A DNA stretch of 64,000 nt from the NCBI RefSeq assembly GCF_004118935.1, contig NZ_CP035375.1:434001-498000 (forward strand), given 5' to 3'. The notes beneath the pieces are model-generated. The model was not told the origin of the DNA. It saw only the letters and a list, made by a program, of their open reading frames with translations, and did no database searches. Within the stretch, counting starts at the first letter, position 1; the number at the start of each line of letters is the position of its first letter. Positions 51,170-59,927 of this stretch are shown here, piece after piece. Source of the DNA: Salinibacterium sp. UTAS2018. GTDB lineage: Bacteria; Actinomycetota; Actinomycetes; Actinomycetales; Microbacteriaceae. The position numbers were made by a program, and so were the translations under genes.

Positions 51170-52080
51170 CTGATCCCGCTAGCTTCGTAGGCCAGATATT
51201 CGTGGTGATTCTGCTCGTTATTCTTGCCATTTTCGTTATCGTTACGCTGTTCCGCGCGATTCGCATTGTGCCGCAGGCGCGCGCCGGCGTAGTTGAGCGC
51301 CTGGGAAAGTACCGCAAAACGCTGTTGCCGGGGCTCAATATCCTCGTACCTTTTATCGATCGGATGTTGCCTCTCATCGATTTGCGTGAGCAGGTCGTCT
51401 CGTTCCCTCCGCAGCCGGTCATCACCGAAGACAACCTCGTTGTCTCGATCGACACCGTGGTGTTCTTCCAAGTGACGGATGCGCGCGCTGCGACGTACGA
51501 GATCGGTAACTACCTTGGAGCCGTCGAACAGCTGACGACCACGACGTTGCGAAACGTAGTGGGTGGCCTCAATCTCGAGCAGGCGCTCACGAGTCGCGAC
51601 AACATCAACTCGCAGCTGCGAGTCGTTCTCGACGAAGCCACCGGCAAGTGGGGCATTCGTGTTGGACGTGTTGAGCTCAAGGCCATCGACCCGCCCCTCT
51701 CGATTCAAGACTCGATGGAAAAGCAAATGCGAGCCGAGCGTGACCGCCGTGCGCAGATTTTGACCGCTGAAGGAACCAAGCAGGCCGCCATTCTCGAAGC
51801 AGAGGGCTCGCGTCAGGCCGCCATTCTCGAGGCTGAGGGTGAAGCCAAAGCTGCGGTGCTCCGCGCCGACGGTGAAGCTGCCGCAATCAAAACTGTCTTC
51901 GCGGCGATTCACGAAGGCGATCCCGACCCGAAGCTGTTGGCGTACGAGTACCTCCAGACGCTGCCTAAGATTGCAGAAGGTGACTCCAACAAGATGTGGA
52001 TCATCCCGTCAGAACTGACGGAAGCGCTCAAGGGCATTGGTGAAGGATTCTTTAGTGGCAAGGGACCAGTCGCGCGCTAG
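51166..52080 (+). CDS. SPFH/band 7 (stomatin/QmcA-like) protein
   Basis: 304 residues. An N-terminal membrane helix (about 10-28) precedes the SPFH domain: VPQARAGVVERLGKYRKTL, NLVVSIDTVVFFQVTDARAA and NVVGGLNLEQALTSRDNINS. A coiled-coil flotillin-like region follows (repeat ILEAEGSRQAAILEAEGEAK). It starts with GTG overlapping the NfeD stop (GTGA), so the two are co-translated. Such pairs form membrane microdomain scaffolds. Confidence 0.92.
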   Translation: MTDPASFVGQIFVVILLVILAIFVIVTLFRAIRIVPQARAGVVERLGKYRKTLLPGLNILVPFIDRMLPLIDLREQVVSFPPQPVITEDNLVVSIDTVVFFQVTDARAATYEIGNYLGAVEQLTTTTLRNVVGGLNLEQALTSRDNINSQLRVVLDEATGKWGIRVGRVELKAIDPPLSIQDSMEKQMRAERDRRAQILTAEGTKQAAILEAEGSRQAAILEAEGEAKAAVLRADGEAAAIKTVFAAIHEGDPDPKLLAYEYLQTLPKIAEGDSNKMWIIPSELTEALKGIGEGFFSGKGPVAR

Positions 52081-52837
52081 CGCCAACTCGTCGTATCTCT
52101 CCCCCGCAGGCCCCCGCGTTTTTGCACATCGGGGGCTTGCGCTCGACGCACCCGAAAATACGATGCTTGCCTTCGCGAAAGCGGTCGCTGCAGGGGTGCA
52201 GTTCGTCGAGACGGATGTTCACGTCAGTTTCGACGGAGTAGCCGTCGTGGCGCACGACCCCAGTCTCAGTCGCGTCGCCGGCCGCGCTATCAAAGTCGAA
52301 CAACTCACGATGGCGGAGCTGCGGCGCATCGACCTGGGTGATGGCCAAGGTTTTTGCGCCCTCGCCGACGCGCTCGACGCATTTCCCGAAACGCGCTTCA
52401 ACGTCGACGTCAAGATTAAGGGCGCTGTCCTACCCGTCTCGCGTGCAATTCGTGACCTCAAGGCGGTAGATCGGGTTCTCGTCACCTCGTTCGACGAAGC
52501 CCGCCGTGCCGCGACGGTCGAGCAATTACCGGGAATCGCGAGCTCAGCATCAGCCCGACGCTTCCTGATGGCACTCGTCAGCGCGAAGGCGGGCATCTCG
52601 CCTGCCATGAGGCGCGCACTTTCTGGGCTCGTTGCCATCCAAGTGCCAGAGAAAGCGCTAGGGTTGCGGGTGACCACTCAGCGGATGATTTCACGCGTGC
52701 ACGATCTCGGACTAGAGATGCATGTCTGGACTATCAATGAACCGCAGCGAATGCGTCACCTGCTCGACCTCGGCGTCGATGGAATCGTCACCGATCGAGC
52801 AGACCTCGCCCTCGAAGTTGTGAAATCGCGCGCCTAG
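52055..52837 (+). CDS. Glycerophosphodiester phosphodiesterase
   Basis: 260 residues. GDPD TIM barrel: VFAHRGLALDAPENTMLAF with the catalytic HR and E, then VETDVHVSFDGVAVVAHDPS (metal Glu/Asp, catalytic His). The C-terminus reads VWTINEPQRMRHLLDLGVDG. Releases glycerol 3-phosphate from glycerophosphodiesters. The GTG at 52055 has GAAGGA 7 bases upstream and overlaps the SPFH gene by 26 bases. An in-frame TTG at 52037 is less likely. Confidence 0.92.
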   Translation: MARDQSRASANSSYLSPAGPRVFAHRGLALDAPENTMLAFAKAVAAGVQFVETDVHVSFDGVAVVAHDPSLSRVAGRAIKVEQLTMAELRRIDLGDGQGFCALADALDAFPETRFNVDVKIKGAVLPVSRAIRDLKAVDRVLVTSFDEARRAATVEQLPGIASSASARRFLMALVSAKAGISPAMRRALSGLVAIQVPEKALGLRVTTQRMISRVHDLGLEMHVWTINEPQRMRHLLDLGVDGIVTDRADLALEVVKSRA

Positions 52838-52981
52838 CAAGACCGCGCACATTTCGCTTCATGGCAGCGGGAATTGTTAGTAAATGCTGACAACTCGCTG
52901 TGAAGACTGCACGCTTGGAAGCATACGTTCAGCAAGAGGGTTTATTACTTGTAGAAACCGCGAATTGAAGGAGGCCACACG

Positions 52982-53347
52982 ATGGCAGATCGCAGCTTGC
53001 GCGGCATGAGACTTGGTACCCAGAGCCTACAGAGCGAAGAGGGTGTCGAGTTTTCCCCGCGGAAAAAGAGCGTGTACAAGGCGGTCGACGGCAACACTTT
53101 TGAAGTGATGTTCTCGTCTGACGCTGAAGTTCCCCAGCAGTGGCTTGACGCCAAGACGGGTCAAGAGGGAACACTCCTCGATGACAACGGCGAGCTGGTA
53201 GAACTCGACGAGGTCGACGTGAAGGTTCCCCGTAGCCACTGGGACATGCTTCTCGAGCGACGCACTCGCCCAGAACTCGAAGAGCTTCTTCAAGAACGCC
53301 TCGACTTCTTGCGCGCCCGTCGCGGTCAGCAGAAGATCGGCGCCTAA
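52982..53347 (+). CDS. rbpA: RNA polymerase-binding protein RbpA
   Basis: 121 residues. RbpA binds the principal sigma factor and core RNA polymerase and stabilises open complexes in actinobacteria. The blocks DRSLRGMRLGTQSL at the N-terminus, SPRKKSVYKAVDG and the C-terminal sigma-interaction domain PRSHWDMLLERRTRPELEELL are clear. It has no cysteines, so it is the zinc-free form. GGAGG lies upstream of the ATG. Its stop shares CTAA with the convergent ppm1. Confidence 0.96.
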   Translation: MADRSLRGMRLGTQSLQSEEGVEFSPRKKSVYKAVDGNTFEVMFSSDAEVPQQWLDAKTGQEGTLLDDNGELVELDEVDVKVPRSHWDMLLERRTRPELEELLQERLDFLRARRGQQKIGA

Positions 53348-54069
53348 CGACGTACTGAACTCAGGGTCGCCGCTATTCCCCAGCCGGTGACCCTGAGTAG
53401 TGCTTCTGCAACAATCCCTGCATGCATTTTTGACCGGCCCGTTGAGCGCTCAACGAAGGTGATCGGATGCTCCGCCACTCGGTAGCCCGCACGTTCGAAG
53501 TTCCAGGCCAGCTCTACTTGAAAGCAGTATCCCTGCGACGAAACACCGTCGAGGCCAAGCTCTCTCAACGCGCTCGCACGAAACACTCGAAAGCCGGCGG
53601 TGAGATCTCGGATGTCGGAGTGAAGGACGCGCCGCGCATAGCTATTTCCTGCCTGCGAAATGCTGTGGCGATACCAGGGCCAGTTCTTGACTGATCCGCC
53701 AAGCACCCAGCGGGATCCTATGACAAGGTCGTTGCCCGCTTTAGCCAGTGCAATCATCGCGGGTAGCTCCACCGGGTCATGAGAGCCGTCGGCATCTATT
53801 TCGACGATGTAGTCGTACCCGCGTTCGAGGGCGAGCGCGAAACCGGCAAGGTAGGCCGTTCCCAGTCCGTCTTTAGCGGGGCGGTGAAGCACCGAAACGC
53901 CCGGATCGGCAGCCGCAAGCTCCTCAGCCCGCTCGCCCGTGCCGTCGGGGCTGGAGTCGTCCACCACGAGAACGTGCGCACGCGGCACAGCCTGACGTAG
54001 ACGGCCGACGATCGAGGAAATGTTCTCGATCTCGTTATAGGTGGGAACCACCACAATGACGTTAGGCAT
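53344..54069 (-). CDS. ppm1: Polyprenol monophosphomannose synthase
   Basis: 241 residues. GT2-family enzyme transferring mannose from GDP-mannose to polyprenol phosphate; the product donates mannose to lipoglycans and secreted proteins. Motifs: NVIVVVPTYNEIENISSIV, VLVVDDSSPDGTG, IVEIDADGSHDP (the DXD-like site), and VIGSRWVLGGSVKNWP. The family lacks the C-terminal membrane part here. The ATG at 54069 overlaps the lnt end by 8 bases. In mycobacteria the same two activities can be fused in one protein. Confidence 0.93.
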   Translation of the reverse strand: MPNVIVVVPTYNEIENISSIVGRLRQAVPRAHVLVVDDSSPDGTGERAEELAAADPGVSVLHRPAKDGLGTAYLAGFALALERGYDYIVEIDADGSHDPVELPAMIALAKAGNDLVIGSRWVLGGSVKNWPWYRHSISQAGNSYARRVLHSDIRDLTAGFRVFRASALRELGLDGVSSQGYCFQVELAWNFERAGYRVAEHPITFVERSTGRSKMHAGIVAEALLRVTGWGIAATLSSVRR

Positions 54070-55627
54070 TCTCTCTCCGACCGGCCAACCTTGCGACGAT
54101 AAGGGCGCCGAGTGCGAGCCCAGACACGAGCCATTCAATTTCTCGACCCCACACAACTGCGGGAGTGATACTCGTGGAGAGCGGTACATCCTCGACCATC
54201 GTGGCCGCGGTGTACCACGGCACCTCAGCGATTGTCGTTCCATCCGGTGCGATGATCGCGCTGAGTCCCACCGTGGAAATGTTGACAACGCTGCGGCCCA
54301 GCTCGAGTGCGCGGATACGGGCCATAGCCAATTGCTGAGCGCTCTCGTCCGTCATACCGAAGTCAGCGTTGTTCGATGACGCGATGATCACTTGGGCGCC
54401 CTGCTCTACCGACTCAGTCAGAATCTGATCGTCAACAATATCGAAGCAAATGTTTACGCCGACCGTGACTCCGTTGACGTCAAACACCATGTCGGTCGTG
54501 CCGATGGAGTAATCACGGCCGATCAGGCCGATGAGATCTGGCGCGAACTGCGCCCAGAAATCACGATTCGGCACATACTCGCCGAACGGAATGGGGTGGC
54601 GTTTGTCGTAGATGTCCACCACGCCCTCCCCCGGCATCCACAACAGCTGACTGTTGAAGATCTCGCCGTCACGTTCGGTGATGTCACCAGAAATCAGCGG
54701 TGCGTCGGCTTGTTCGACGACGTAGCCGAATGCTGCCGCCGCGTAGGAGTTGCTGAGTGGTGACACATCGGTGCCGCCCTCCGGCCAGACGACGAGGTCA
54801 AGATCTTGGCCGTAGAGGGACTCGGTCGCGGTGAGCTGAGCGGTGAGAAGATCGCCGCGCTCTCGCTCGTCGAAGTAGGCGGCCTTGCCGTTGCCCTGTA
54901 CGGCGCCGACGCGAAGCGTTCCGTCGAGCGTTGACTGCCAGGTAGGAACGTTGAGCATGAGGGCGAAGACAGCGACCGGCACGAATACCGTGCGGAGCGC
55001 CCGCGAGACGTGCTGAGCGCGGGCATCCAGAGGCAACTCGCGGTAGTGACGCCACGAGTATTCGACCGCCGCAAGGGCTAGCGCAACGACGAGCACGATC
55101 GTGAAGCTCACGCCGGAAACCCCGATCCAGGGGAAGAGCGGTGCGAGAGGGCTCTCGGCTTGTGAGAGCGCTACACGCCCCCAAGAGAAGCCTCCGTAGG
55201 GCCACACGCTCATCCACGCTTCACGGGCTGTCCAGAGACCGGCCACGACGAAAGCTAATCCGAGCGTCGCTACCCAGCCGGCACCGAAGGCTCGGGGAAT
55301 CCACCGGTACGCAAGCGCGATGGCGAGGCCGCCGAGCGCCACAAAGAGAGATTCTAAGAACGAGAGCGCCAGCATCGGTACAGGGCCCAAGAAGAGCGAT
55401 GCCCAAGAGATGTGTGTGAGATAAAACGCAACCCCGCCGAGGAAACCGACGAGAAACGCGGCCCACGAGCGTCGACCGCGAAGTGCGACAAGCATGAGAG
55501 CGATGCCCACAAAGGTCATCGGCCAGACGCTCTTATCGGGGAACCCGGCATCCATGATTGGGCCGGAGGCCAGTGCTGTCACGATCGCCGCCCATAAGGG
55601 CAGCACAGCAACAGGTTTATCGGGCAT
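54062..55627 (-). CDS. lnt: Apolipoprotein N-acyltransferase
   Basis: 521 residues. Adds the third acyl chain to lipoproteins in the membrane. An N-terminal part with about seven helices precedes the nitrilase domain with the catalytic triad: Glu in DLVVWPEGGTDV, Lys in DIYDKRHPIPFGEYVPNRDF, Cys in VGVNICFDIVDD. A last helix near 500 closes it. The GTG at 55630 is one codon upstream of the ATG used here. Overlaps ppm1 by 8 bases, and follows helY by 12. Confidence 0.94.
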   Translation of the reverse strand: MPDKPVAVLPLWAAIVTALASGPIMDAGFPDKSVWPMTFVGIALMLVALRGRRSWAAFLVGFLGGVAFYLTHISWASLFLGPVPMLALSFLESLFVALGGLAIALAYRWIPRAFGAGWVATLGLAFVVAGLWTAREAWMSVWPYGGFSWGRVALSQAESPLAPLFPWIGVSGVSFTIVLVVALALAAVEYSWRHYRELPLDARAQHVSRALRTVFVPVAVFALMLNVPTWQSTLDGTLRVGAVQGNGKAAYFDERERGDLLTAQLTATESLYGQDLDLVVWPEGGTDVSPLSNSYAAAAFGYVVEQADAPLISGDITERDGEIFNSQLLWMPGEGVVDIYDKRHPIPFGEYVPNRDFWAQFAPDLIGLIGRDYSIGTTDMVFDVNGVTVGVNICFDIVDDQILTESVEQGAQVIIASSNNADFGMTDESAQQLAMARIRALELGRSVVNISTVGLSAIIAPDGTTIAEVPWYTAATMVEDVPLSTSITPAVVWGREIEWLVSGLALGALIVARLAGRRENA

Positions 55628-55639
55628 CACGAGTCGAGC

Positions 55640-58072
55640 CTAAGCGACAGAACTGTAGGCAACGATTCCACGCCGGATGTCATCCAGTGCCTTGCGGGCG
55701 GTGCGTCCGACATCGCCGTCGGCCACGACAGACAACTGGTCGAGCAGGTCGATGACCTGCTTAGTGACGCGCACAAAGTCGCCTGCGGCCATATCGGCGA
55801 GGTCGAGAACCGAGTCGAGACTTGCGCCATTCGCCCAGCGATACATTGACAGAGCAAGGCCCTTAGCGAGCGGTTGGCTACCGGGAAGACGGTTATCTCG
55901 CTCGAGATCGTCGAGTTGAGCCCACAGCGTGGATGTCTTGTCGAAAGCCTCGCGGAATGCACCGCGCGGAAGATAGCGGTCGCCAAGATCTCCCTCGTCT
56001 CGACGCGGTTCGTAAACCAGAGTGGTTGCCATCGCCGCAAGGGAGGCAGCATCCAGACTGTTCCAGAAGCCTTGGCGTAGAGATTCCGCGACGAGCAGGT
56101 CGCGTTCGCCGTAAATGCGACGCAGAACACGACCGTGTTCGTTGAGCGTCATGTCGCCGTTCTTGCCCGGCTCGATGTACTTGAGCTGAGTGAGAACGTC
56201 GGTGACGCGATCGAAAATCTTGGCGACGGCGCCCGTGCGGTTCTGAATCTGACGGCTGAGCTGATCGGTTTCCCGCTTGAGGCGCCACCAGCGTTCTGCC
56301 CAGCGAGCGTGAGATTCACGTTCGGGGCAGGCGTGACAATCGTGCTTACGCATCTGGTTGCGCAGCTCGCCAAGCTTGCGCTGGCGACGCTCACGCTCAC
56401 CACGGTGACCAGCGTCCCCTCGGGGCTGAGCCTTTTTCTCAAGATCGTTGAGTTCGCGGCGGATGCGAGAATACTCCGCGAAGTCGCCGACGTGGCATTC
56501 CATCGACTTGGCGTAGCCATCGAGAGAATTCTTCTGCGAACGAACCTTGCGAGCGAGATCGACCACGGCGCGATCTGCTTGAAACTGCGCGAAACTCGAC
56601 TCGAGAATCTCCCGAGTGTGTTCGCGGCCAAAGAGCTCGATGAGGTTGACAGCCATGTTGTAGGTCGGTTTAAAACTGGAATTCAGCGGATAAGTGCGGC
56701 GCGACGCGAGCGAAGCCACGGCCTGCGGGTCGAGACCATCAACCCACTGGATGACCGAGTGGCCCTCGATATCGATGCCGCGGCGACCAGCGCGACCCGT
56801 GAGCTGCGTGTACTCCCCCGGCGTGATGGGAACGCGAGCTTCACCGTTGAACTTCTCGAGCTTCTCGAGCACAACCGTGCGGGCCGGCATGTTGATGCCA
56901 AGAGCCAAAGTTTCGGTCGCGAACACCGCTTTGACGAGCTTCTTTTGGAAGAGTTCTTCTACGACCTCTTTAAAAGCGGGTAGCAGACCGGCGTGGTGAG
57001 CGGCAACGCCGCGCTCGAGACCACTGAGCCAATCCCAGTACCCCAGAACGGCGAGATCCTCGTCGAGGAGGGTGCGACAGCGCGCTTCGACGATTTCGCG
57101 AATTTCATCGCGCTCCTCGGATGTCGTGAGGCGCACACCGGCACGCAAGACTTGATTCACTGCCTGGTCGCAGCCCATGCGACTGAAAATGAAGAAGATG
57201 GCGGGAACGAGGTTTTTGGATGACAGCATCGCCACGACATCCGCGCGATCCATGCGAGAGCGGCCCTGGCCACCACGGTACGAGTTCTGGCGACTGCTCT
57301 TGCGGCGGTTGCCCACAGATTGGCTTCGCCCGCCGAAACGCGCCATTTGCGCGAGCTCAGGGTTGACTCTGTTGGTCGCGGCAAGACCCGATGAGTCGAA
57401 GAGATCAATGAGCTTCGTGCCCACCAGGACGTGCTGCTCCAGAGGCACTGGGCGCTCTTCAGAGACGATTACTTCGGTGTCGCCTCGAACGACCTGTAAC
57501 CAGTCGCCAAACTCTTCAGCGTTCGACACGGTGGCGCTGAGAGACACCATCCGCACGTCTTCGGGAAGATGGATGATGACCTCTTCCCACACGGCGCCGC
57601 GGAAGCGGTCACCGAGGAAGTGAACTTCATCCATCACCACGGTGCTGAGGTTCTTCAAAAGATCGGACTTCGCATAGAGCATGTTGCGAAGAACCTCGGT
57701 CGTCATCACGACGATGCGGGCACCAGCATTCACGTTGGTGTCGCCGGTGAGAAGTCCGACAGCTTCGGGGCCGTATTCAGCAACGAGTTCTTGGAATTTT
57801 TGGTTACTCAGCGCCTTCATCGGCGCGGTGTAGAAGACCTTAGGGCCATCCAGTTGCATCGCACGGTAGATGGCGAACTCGGCAATGATCGTCTTGCCGG
57901 CACCGGTGGGGGCCGCGACCAGAACACTCTTGTCGGACTCGACGACTTCGCAGGCCGAAATCTGAAAAGCATCGAGGTCAAAGCGCTGGCTCGCGCGGAA
58001 GGATTCGAGTACGGGGTAGCCCCGACGCTTCTTCGCCGCGGCGTACCGTTCGGCGGGAGACAGTTCACTCAT
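55640..58072 (-). CDS. helY: Ski2-like DEAD/DEAH-box RNA helicase (HelY-type)
   Basis: 810 residues. Superfamily 2 helicase: Walker A in VLVAAPTGAGKTIIAEF, DEVH box in VVMDEVHFLGDRFRG, motif III SLSATVSNAEEFGDW, and motif VI YTQLTGRAGRRGIDIEG. A C-terminal DSHCT-like domain follows (region 660-800). A basic Arg/Ser insert (about 248-275) and a Cys-rich stretch (CHACPERESH) are present. Likely acts in RNA turnover. TAGGCT lies 7 bases before the ATG; may be leaderless. Ends 12 bases before lnt. Confidence 0.92.
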   Translation of the reverse strand: MSELSPAERYAAAKKRRGYPVLESFRASQRFDLDAFQISACEVVESDKSVLVAAPTGAGKTIIAEFAIYRAMQLDGPKVFYTAPMKALSNQKFQELVAEYGPEAVGLLTGDTNVNAGARIVVMTTEVLRNMLYAKSDLLKNLSTVVMDEVHFLGDRFRGAVWEEVIIHLPEDVRMVSLSATVSNAEEFGDWLQVVRGDTEVIVSEERPVPLEQHVLVGTKLIDLFDSSGLAATNRVNPELAQMARFGGRSQSVGNRRKSSRQNSYRGGQGRSRMDRADVVAMLSSKNLVPAIFFIFSRMGCDQAVNQVLRAGVRLTTSEERDEIREIVEARCRTLLDEDLAVLGYWDWLSGLERGVAAHHAGLLPAFKEVVEELFQKKLVKAVFATETLALGINMPARTVVLEKLEKFNGEARVPITPGEYTQLTGRAGRRGIDIEGHSVIQWVDGLDPQAVASLASRRTYPLNSSFKPTYNMAVNLIELFGREHTREILESSFAQFQADRAVVDLARKVRSQKNSLDGYAKSMECHVGDFAEYSRIRRELNDLEKKAQPRGDAGHRGERERRQRKLGELRNQMRKHDCHACPERESHARWAERWWRLKRETDQLSRQIQNRTGAVAKIFDRVTDVLTQLKYIEPGKNGDMTLNEHGRVLRRIYGERDLLVAESLRQGFWNSLDAASLAAMATTLVYEPRRDEGDLGDRYLPRGAFREAFDKTSTLWAQLDDLERDNRLPGSQPLAKGLALSMYRWANGASLDSVLDLADMAAGDFVRVTKQVIDLLDQLSVVADGDVGRTARKALDDIRRGIVAYSSVA

Positions 58073-58097
58073 TGACTACAGCCTAAGCGCTCGGAGT

Positions 58098-58901
58098 CTA
58101 GAGTTCGCTGCTCACGTCGGGGTCGATGAGCGCGGCGCGTTTCGCGACACGGCGATCGTGGATCCAGGCGATGAAAGCGGCGACGAAATACAGAATGATC
58201 ATCGGGATGGCAAGTAAGAACATCGAGATCACATCCGCTGCCGGAGTAGCGATCGCTGTAAACACGCAAATGGTCAAGATGGCGATACGCCAGCCCTTGA
58301 GAATCGCCGCGGCCGACAGTACGCCGACGAGGTTCAGAAGAACGACGAATACGGGTAGAACAAAGGCGATGCCGACCGATAACAGGAGCTTGACGATGAA
58401 GTCGTAGTAGTACTTAGCGTTCAAATTGGAGAGATCTTGATCGCCCGCAAAGCCGAGCATCAACGTAATGATGTTCGGCATGACGTACCAGCCGGCGGCG
58501 CAGCCCGCGAGAAAGAGCGGAATCGCTGTACTCAAAAAACCGATGGCGTATTGCTTCTCTTTGCGCACAAGCCCGGGGACCAAGAACGCCCAGACTTGGT
58601 ACAGCCACACAGGACTGGCAGCGACGATAGCGACCGTAAAAGCGATCTGCATTCGAATGTCGAACGCCTGAGTCACCGCGTCATAGTTGAGCGCAGCCCC
58701 ACGCCCGGAGGACTCCGCGATGCCGGTGATGGGGGCACGCAAGGCGTCAATAAAGAAATCCGCAAAAATGAAGCCGGCGATTGCGGTCACAAGAATTGCG
58801 ATCGCCGAAATGAATAGCCGCTTCTTGAGCTCTACGAGATGCGCGCCGAGTGACATGCGTTCTTCACTCTTTGAACGCCACCTGTCGGCGCGAACTGCCA
58901 T
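58098..58901 (-). CDS. tatC: Sec-independent protein translocase TatC
   Basis: 267 residues, six transmembrane helices. Receptor for twin-arginine signal peptides. The N-terminal cytoplasmic SLGAHLVELKKRLF is the conserved signal-binding motif, and PVWLYQVWAFLVPGLVRKEK is in the second region. An alternative start at the Met near residue 16 would also fit. It follows tatA by 5 bases. The basic N-terminal 15 residues are usual for actinobacteria. Confidence 0.95.
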   Translation of the reverse strand: MAVRADRWRSKSEERMSLGAHLVELKKRLFISAIAILVTAIAGFIFADFFIDALRAPITGIAESSGRGAALNYDAVTQAFDIRMQIAFTVAIVAASPVWLYQVWAFLVPGLVRKEKQYAIGFLSTAIPLFLAGCAAGWYVMPNIITLMLGFAGDQDLSNLNAKYYYDFIVKLLLSVGIAFVLPVFVVLLNLVGVLSAAAILKGWRIAILTICVFTAIATPAADVISMFLLAIPMIILYFVAAFIAWIHDRRVAKRAALIDPDVSSEL

Positions 58902-58906
58902 AGGGG

Positions 58907-59122
58907 CTACGGCTTAGGAGGAGTGTCGCTGCTCGAATCCGACGACGAGTCGGTCGACGCTTCAGAGCTGTTTTCATCCTTCATGGTCTTGACCTCGCTG
59001 CGGAAAATACGCATTGACTGGCCAACACTACGAGCGAGCCCGGGAAGCTTCGGTGCACCAAAAAGCAGGAGGATGACGACCAAAAGAATGACGAGGTGCC
59101 AACCGCTGAGATTGCCGAGCAT
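58907..59122 (-). CDS. tatA: Sec-independent protein translocase TatA
   Basis: 71 residues. One transmembrane helix (WHLVILLVVILLLFGAPKLP) with an FGAPKLP hinge, then an amphipathic helix (GLARSVGQSMRIFRSEVK) and an acidic Ser/Asp-rich tail. TatA forms the pore for folded proteins. The ATG at 59122 has AAGGAAG upstream; the longer frame further up is not translated in relatives. Confidence 0.93.
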   Translation of the reverse strand: MLGNLSGWHLVILLVVILLLFGAPKLPGLARSVGQSMRIFRSEVKTMKDENSSEASTDSSSDSSSDTPPKP

Positions 59123-59211
59123 GGAGAACTTCCTTAAACATTGAAGGCTGCGTAGGCCAATCATACCTAGGTTGGTTGAGATTGGGCACACTGTGGAGAG
59201 TTAGCGCGGGG

Positions 59212-59571
59212 CTAATTCTTTCGGCTGAACTCACCGGAAAACCATCGTCTCGGCTGTGTCCCAAAGCCGATCAAGACATAGTCCGAACGGCTGCGATGTT
59301 TTGGGTGATAGAGCACGAGAGCGGGTTTCTGGAGCAATTGCTCATCCCCCGCGCTCACGATCGTCTTGATGATGACGTGCTCCGAGCCCGTATCGTCGGT
59401 GTAGCGAACGGCGATCCGCGGTAGCCGTCGGCCGCGACGGTGGAGGCTACTCGATCCGGTCGTTTGCGCACCGGTCGTGAGCAGCAATGCGCGAATGGTT
59501 CGTCGTCGAAGCCACGTTGAGAACCAGAGCAGCGCGATCAGAATGAAGCCAGCGGCAAAGACCCAGCCCAT
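59212..59571 (-). CDS. Hypothetical protein with one transmembrane helix
   Basis: 119 residues. A single N-terminal helix (about 3-20: WVFAAGFILIALLWFSTWL) followed by a small beta-rich domain (RIAVRYTDDTGSEHVIIKTI, LVLYHPKHRSRSDYVLIGFG). The domain resembles DUF3592-type membrane proteins, not confirmed. Starts immediately after the stop of the preceding gene (TAAATG). Confidence 0.65.
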   Translation of the reverse strand: MGWVFAAGFILIALLWFSTWLRRRTIRALLLTTGAQTTGSSSLHRRGRRLPRIAVRYTDDTGSEHVIIKTIVSAGDEQLLQKPALVLYHPKHRSRSDYVLIGFGTQPRRWFSGEFSRKN

Positions 59572-59919
59572 TTAGGACCAGCCCTCCGGCCACTGCATGC
59601 GCGACGCATCGCGCCTAGTGATTTTTTTGCCGCGCTCGAGTCGCCGTTCGCGCCGCGCCGCTGTGAGCCCAAGGCGCCGTTCACGCTGGGCCTCATGCCG
59701 ATCCCTGATCTGCGCCATCTCGGCGAGAATAGCGATCTGTGGCTTCGATATTTTCTCTGTCTCGACATCGAGAATCGCGGTCTTGTCTACGACATCCGAC
59801 AGGTCTTTCATCAGCACCATCGCTTTGCGGAACAGCACCCACGCAACCACAGCAAGCATGATGAGGAGAGCGAGCACCAGGCCCACCCAGATCAGTAGCC
59901 AACCCCACCACGCAATCAC
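59572..59919 (-). CDS. Small membrane protein with a basic coiled-coil tail
   Basis: 115 residues. One long N-terminal hydrophobic segment (WWGWLLIWVGLVLALLIML), then a helical segment (about 25-70), then a very basic tail (RHEAQRERRLGLTAARRER). GTG at 59919 with AGGTGA 4 bases upstream. It lies 8 bases after pafC. Unknown function; the basic tail could bind nucleic acid or membrane phospholipid heads. Confidence 0.62.
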   Translation of the reverse strand: MIAWWGWLLIWVGLVLALLIMLAVVAWVLFRKAMVLMKDLSDVVDKTAILDVETEKISKPQIAILAEMAQIRDRHEAQRERRLGLTAARRERRLERGKKITRRDASRMQWPEGWS

Positions 59920-59927
59920 GTCATCAC

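Noticed and set aside
52838..52981. SigR-type promoter (GGAAT-N18-GTT) upstream of rbpA
   Set aside because: GGAAT is present near 52870, but no GTT occurs at the right spacing.
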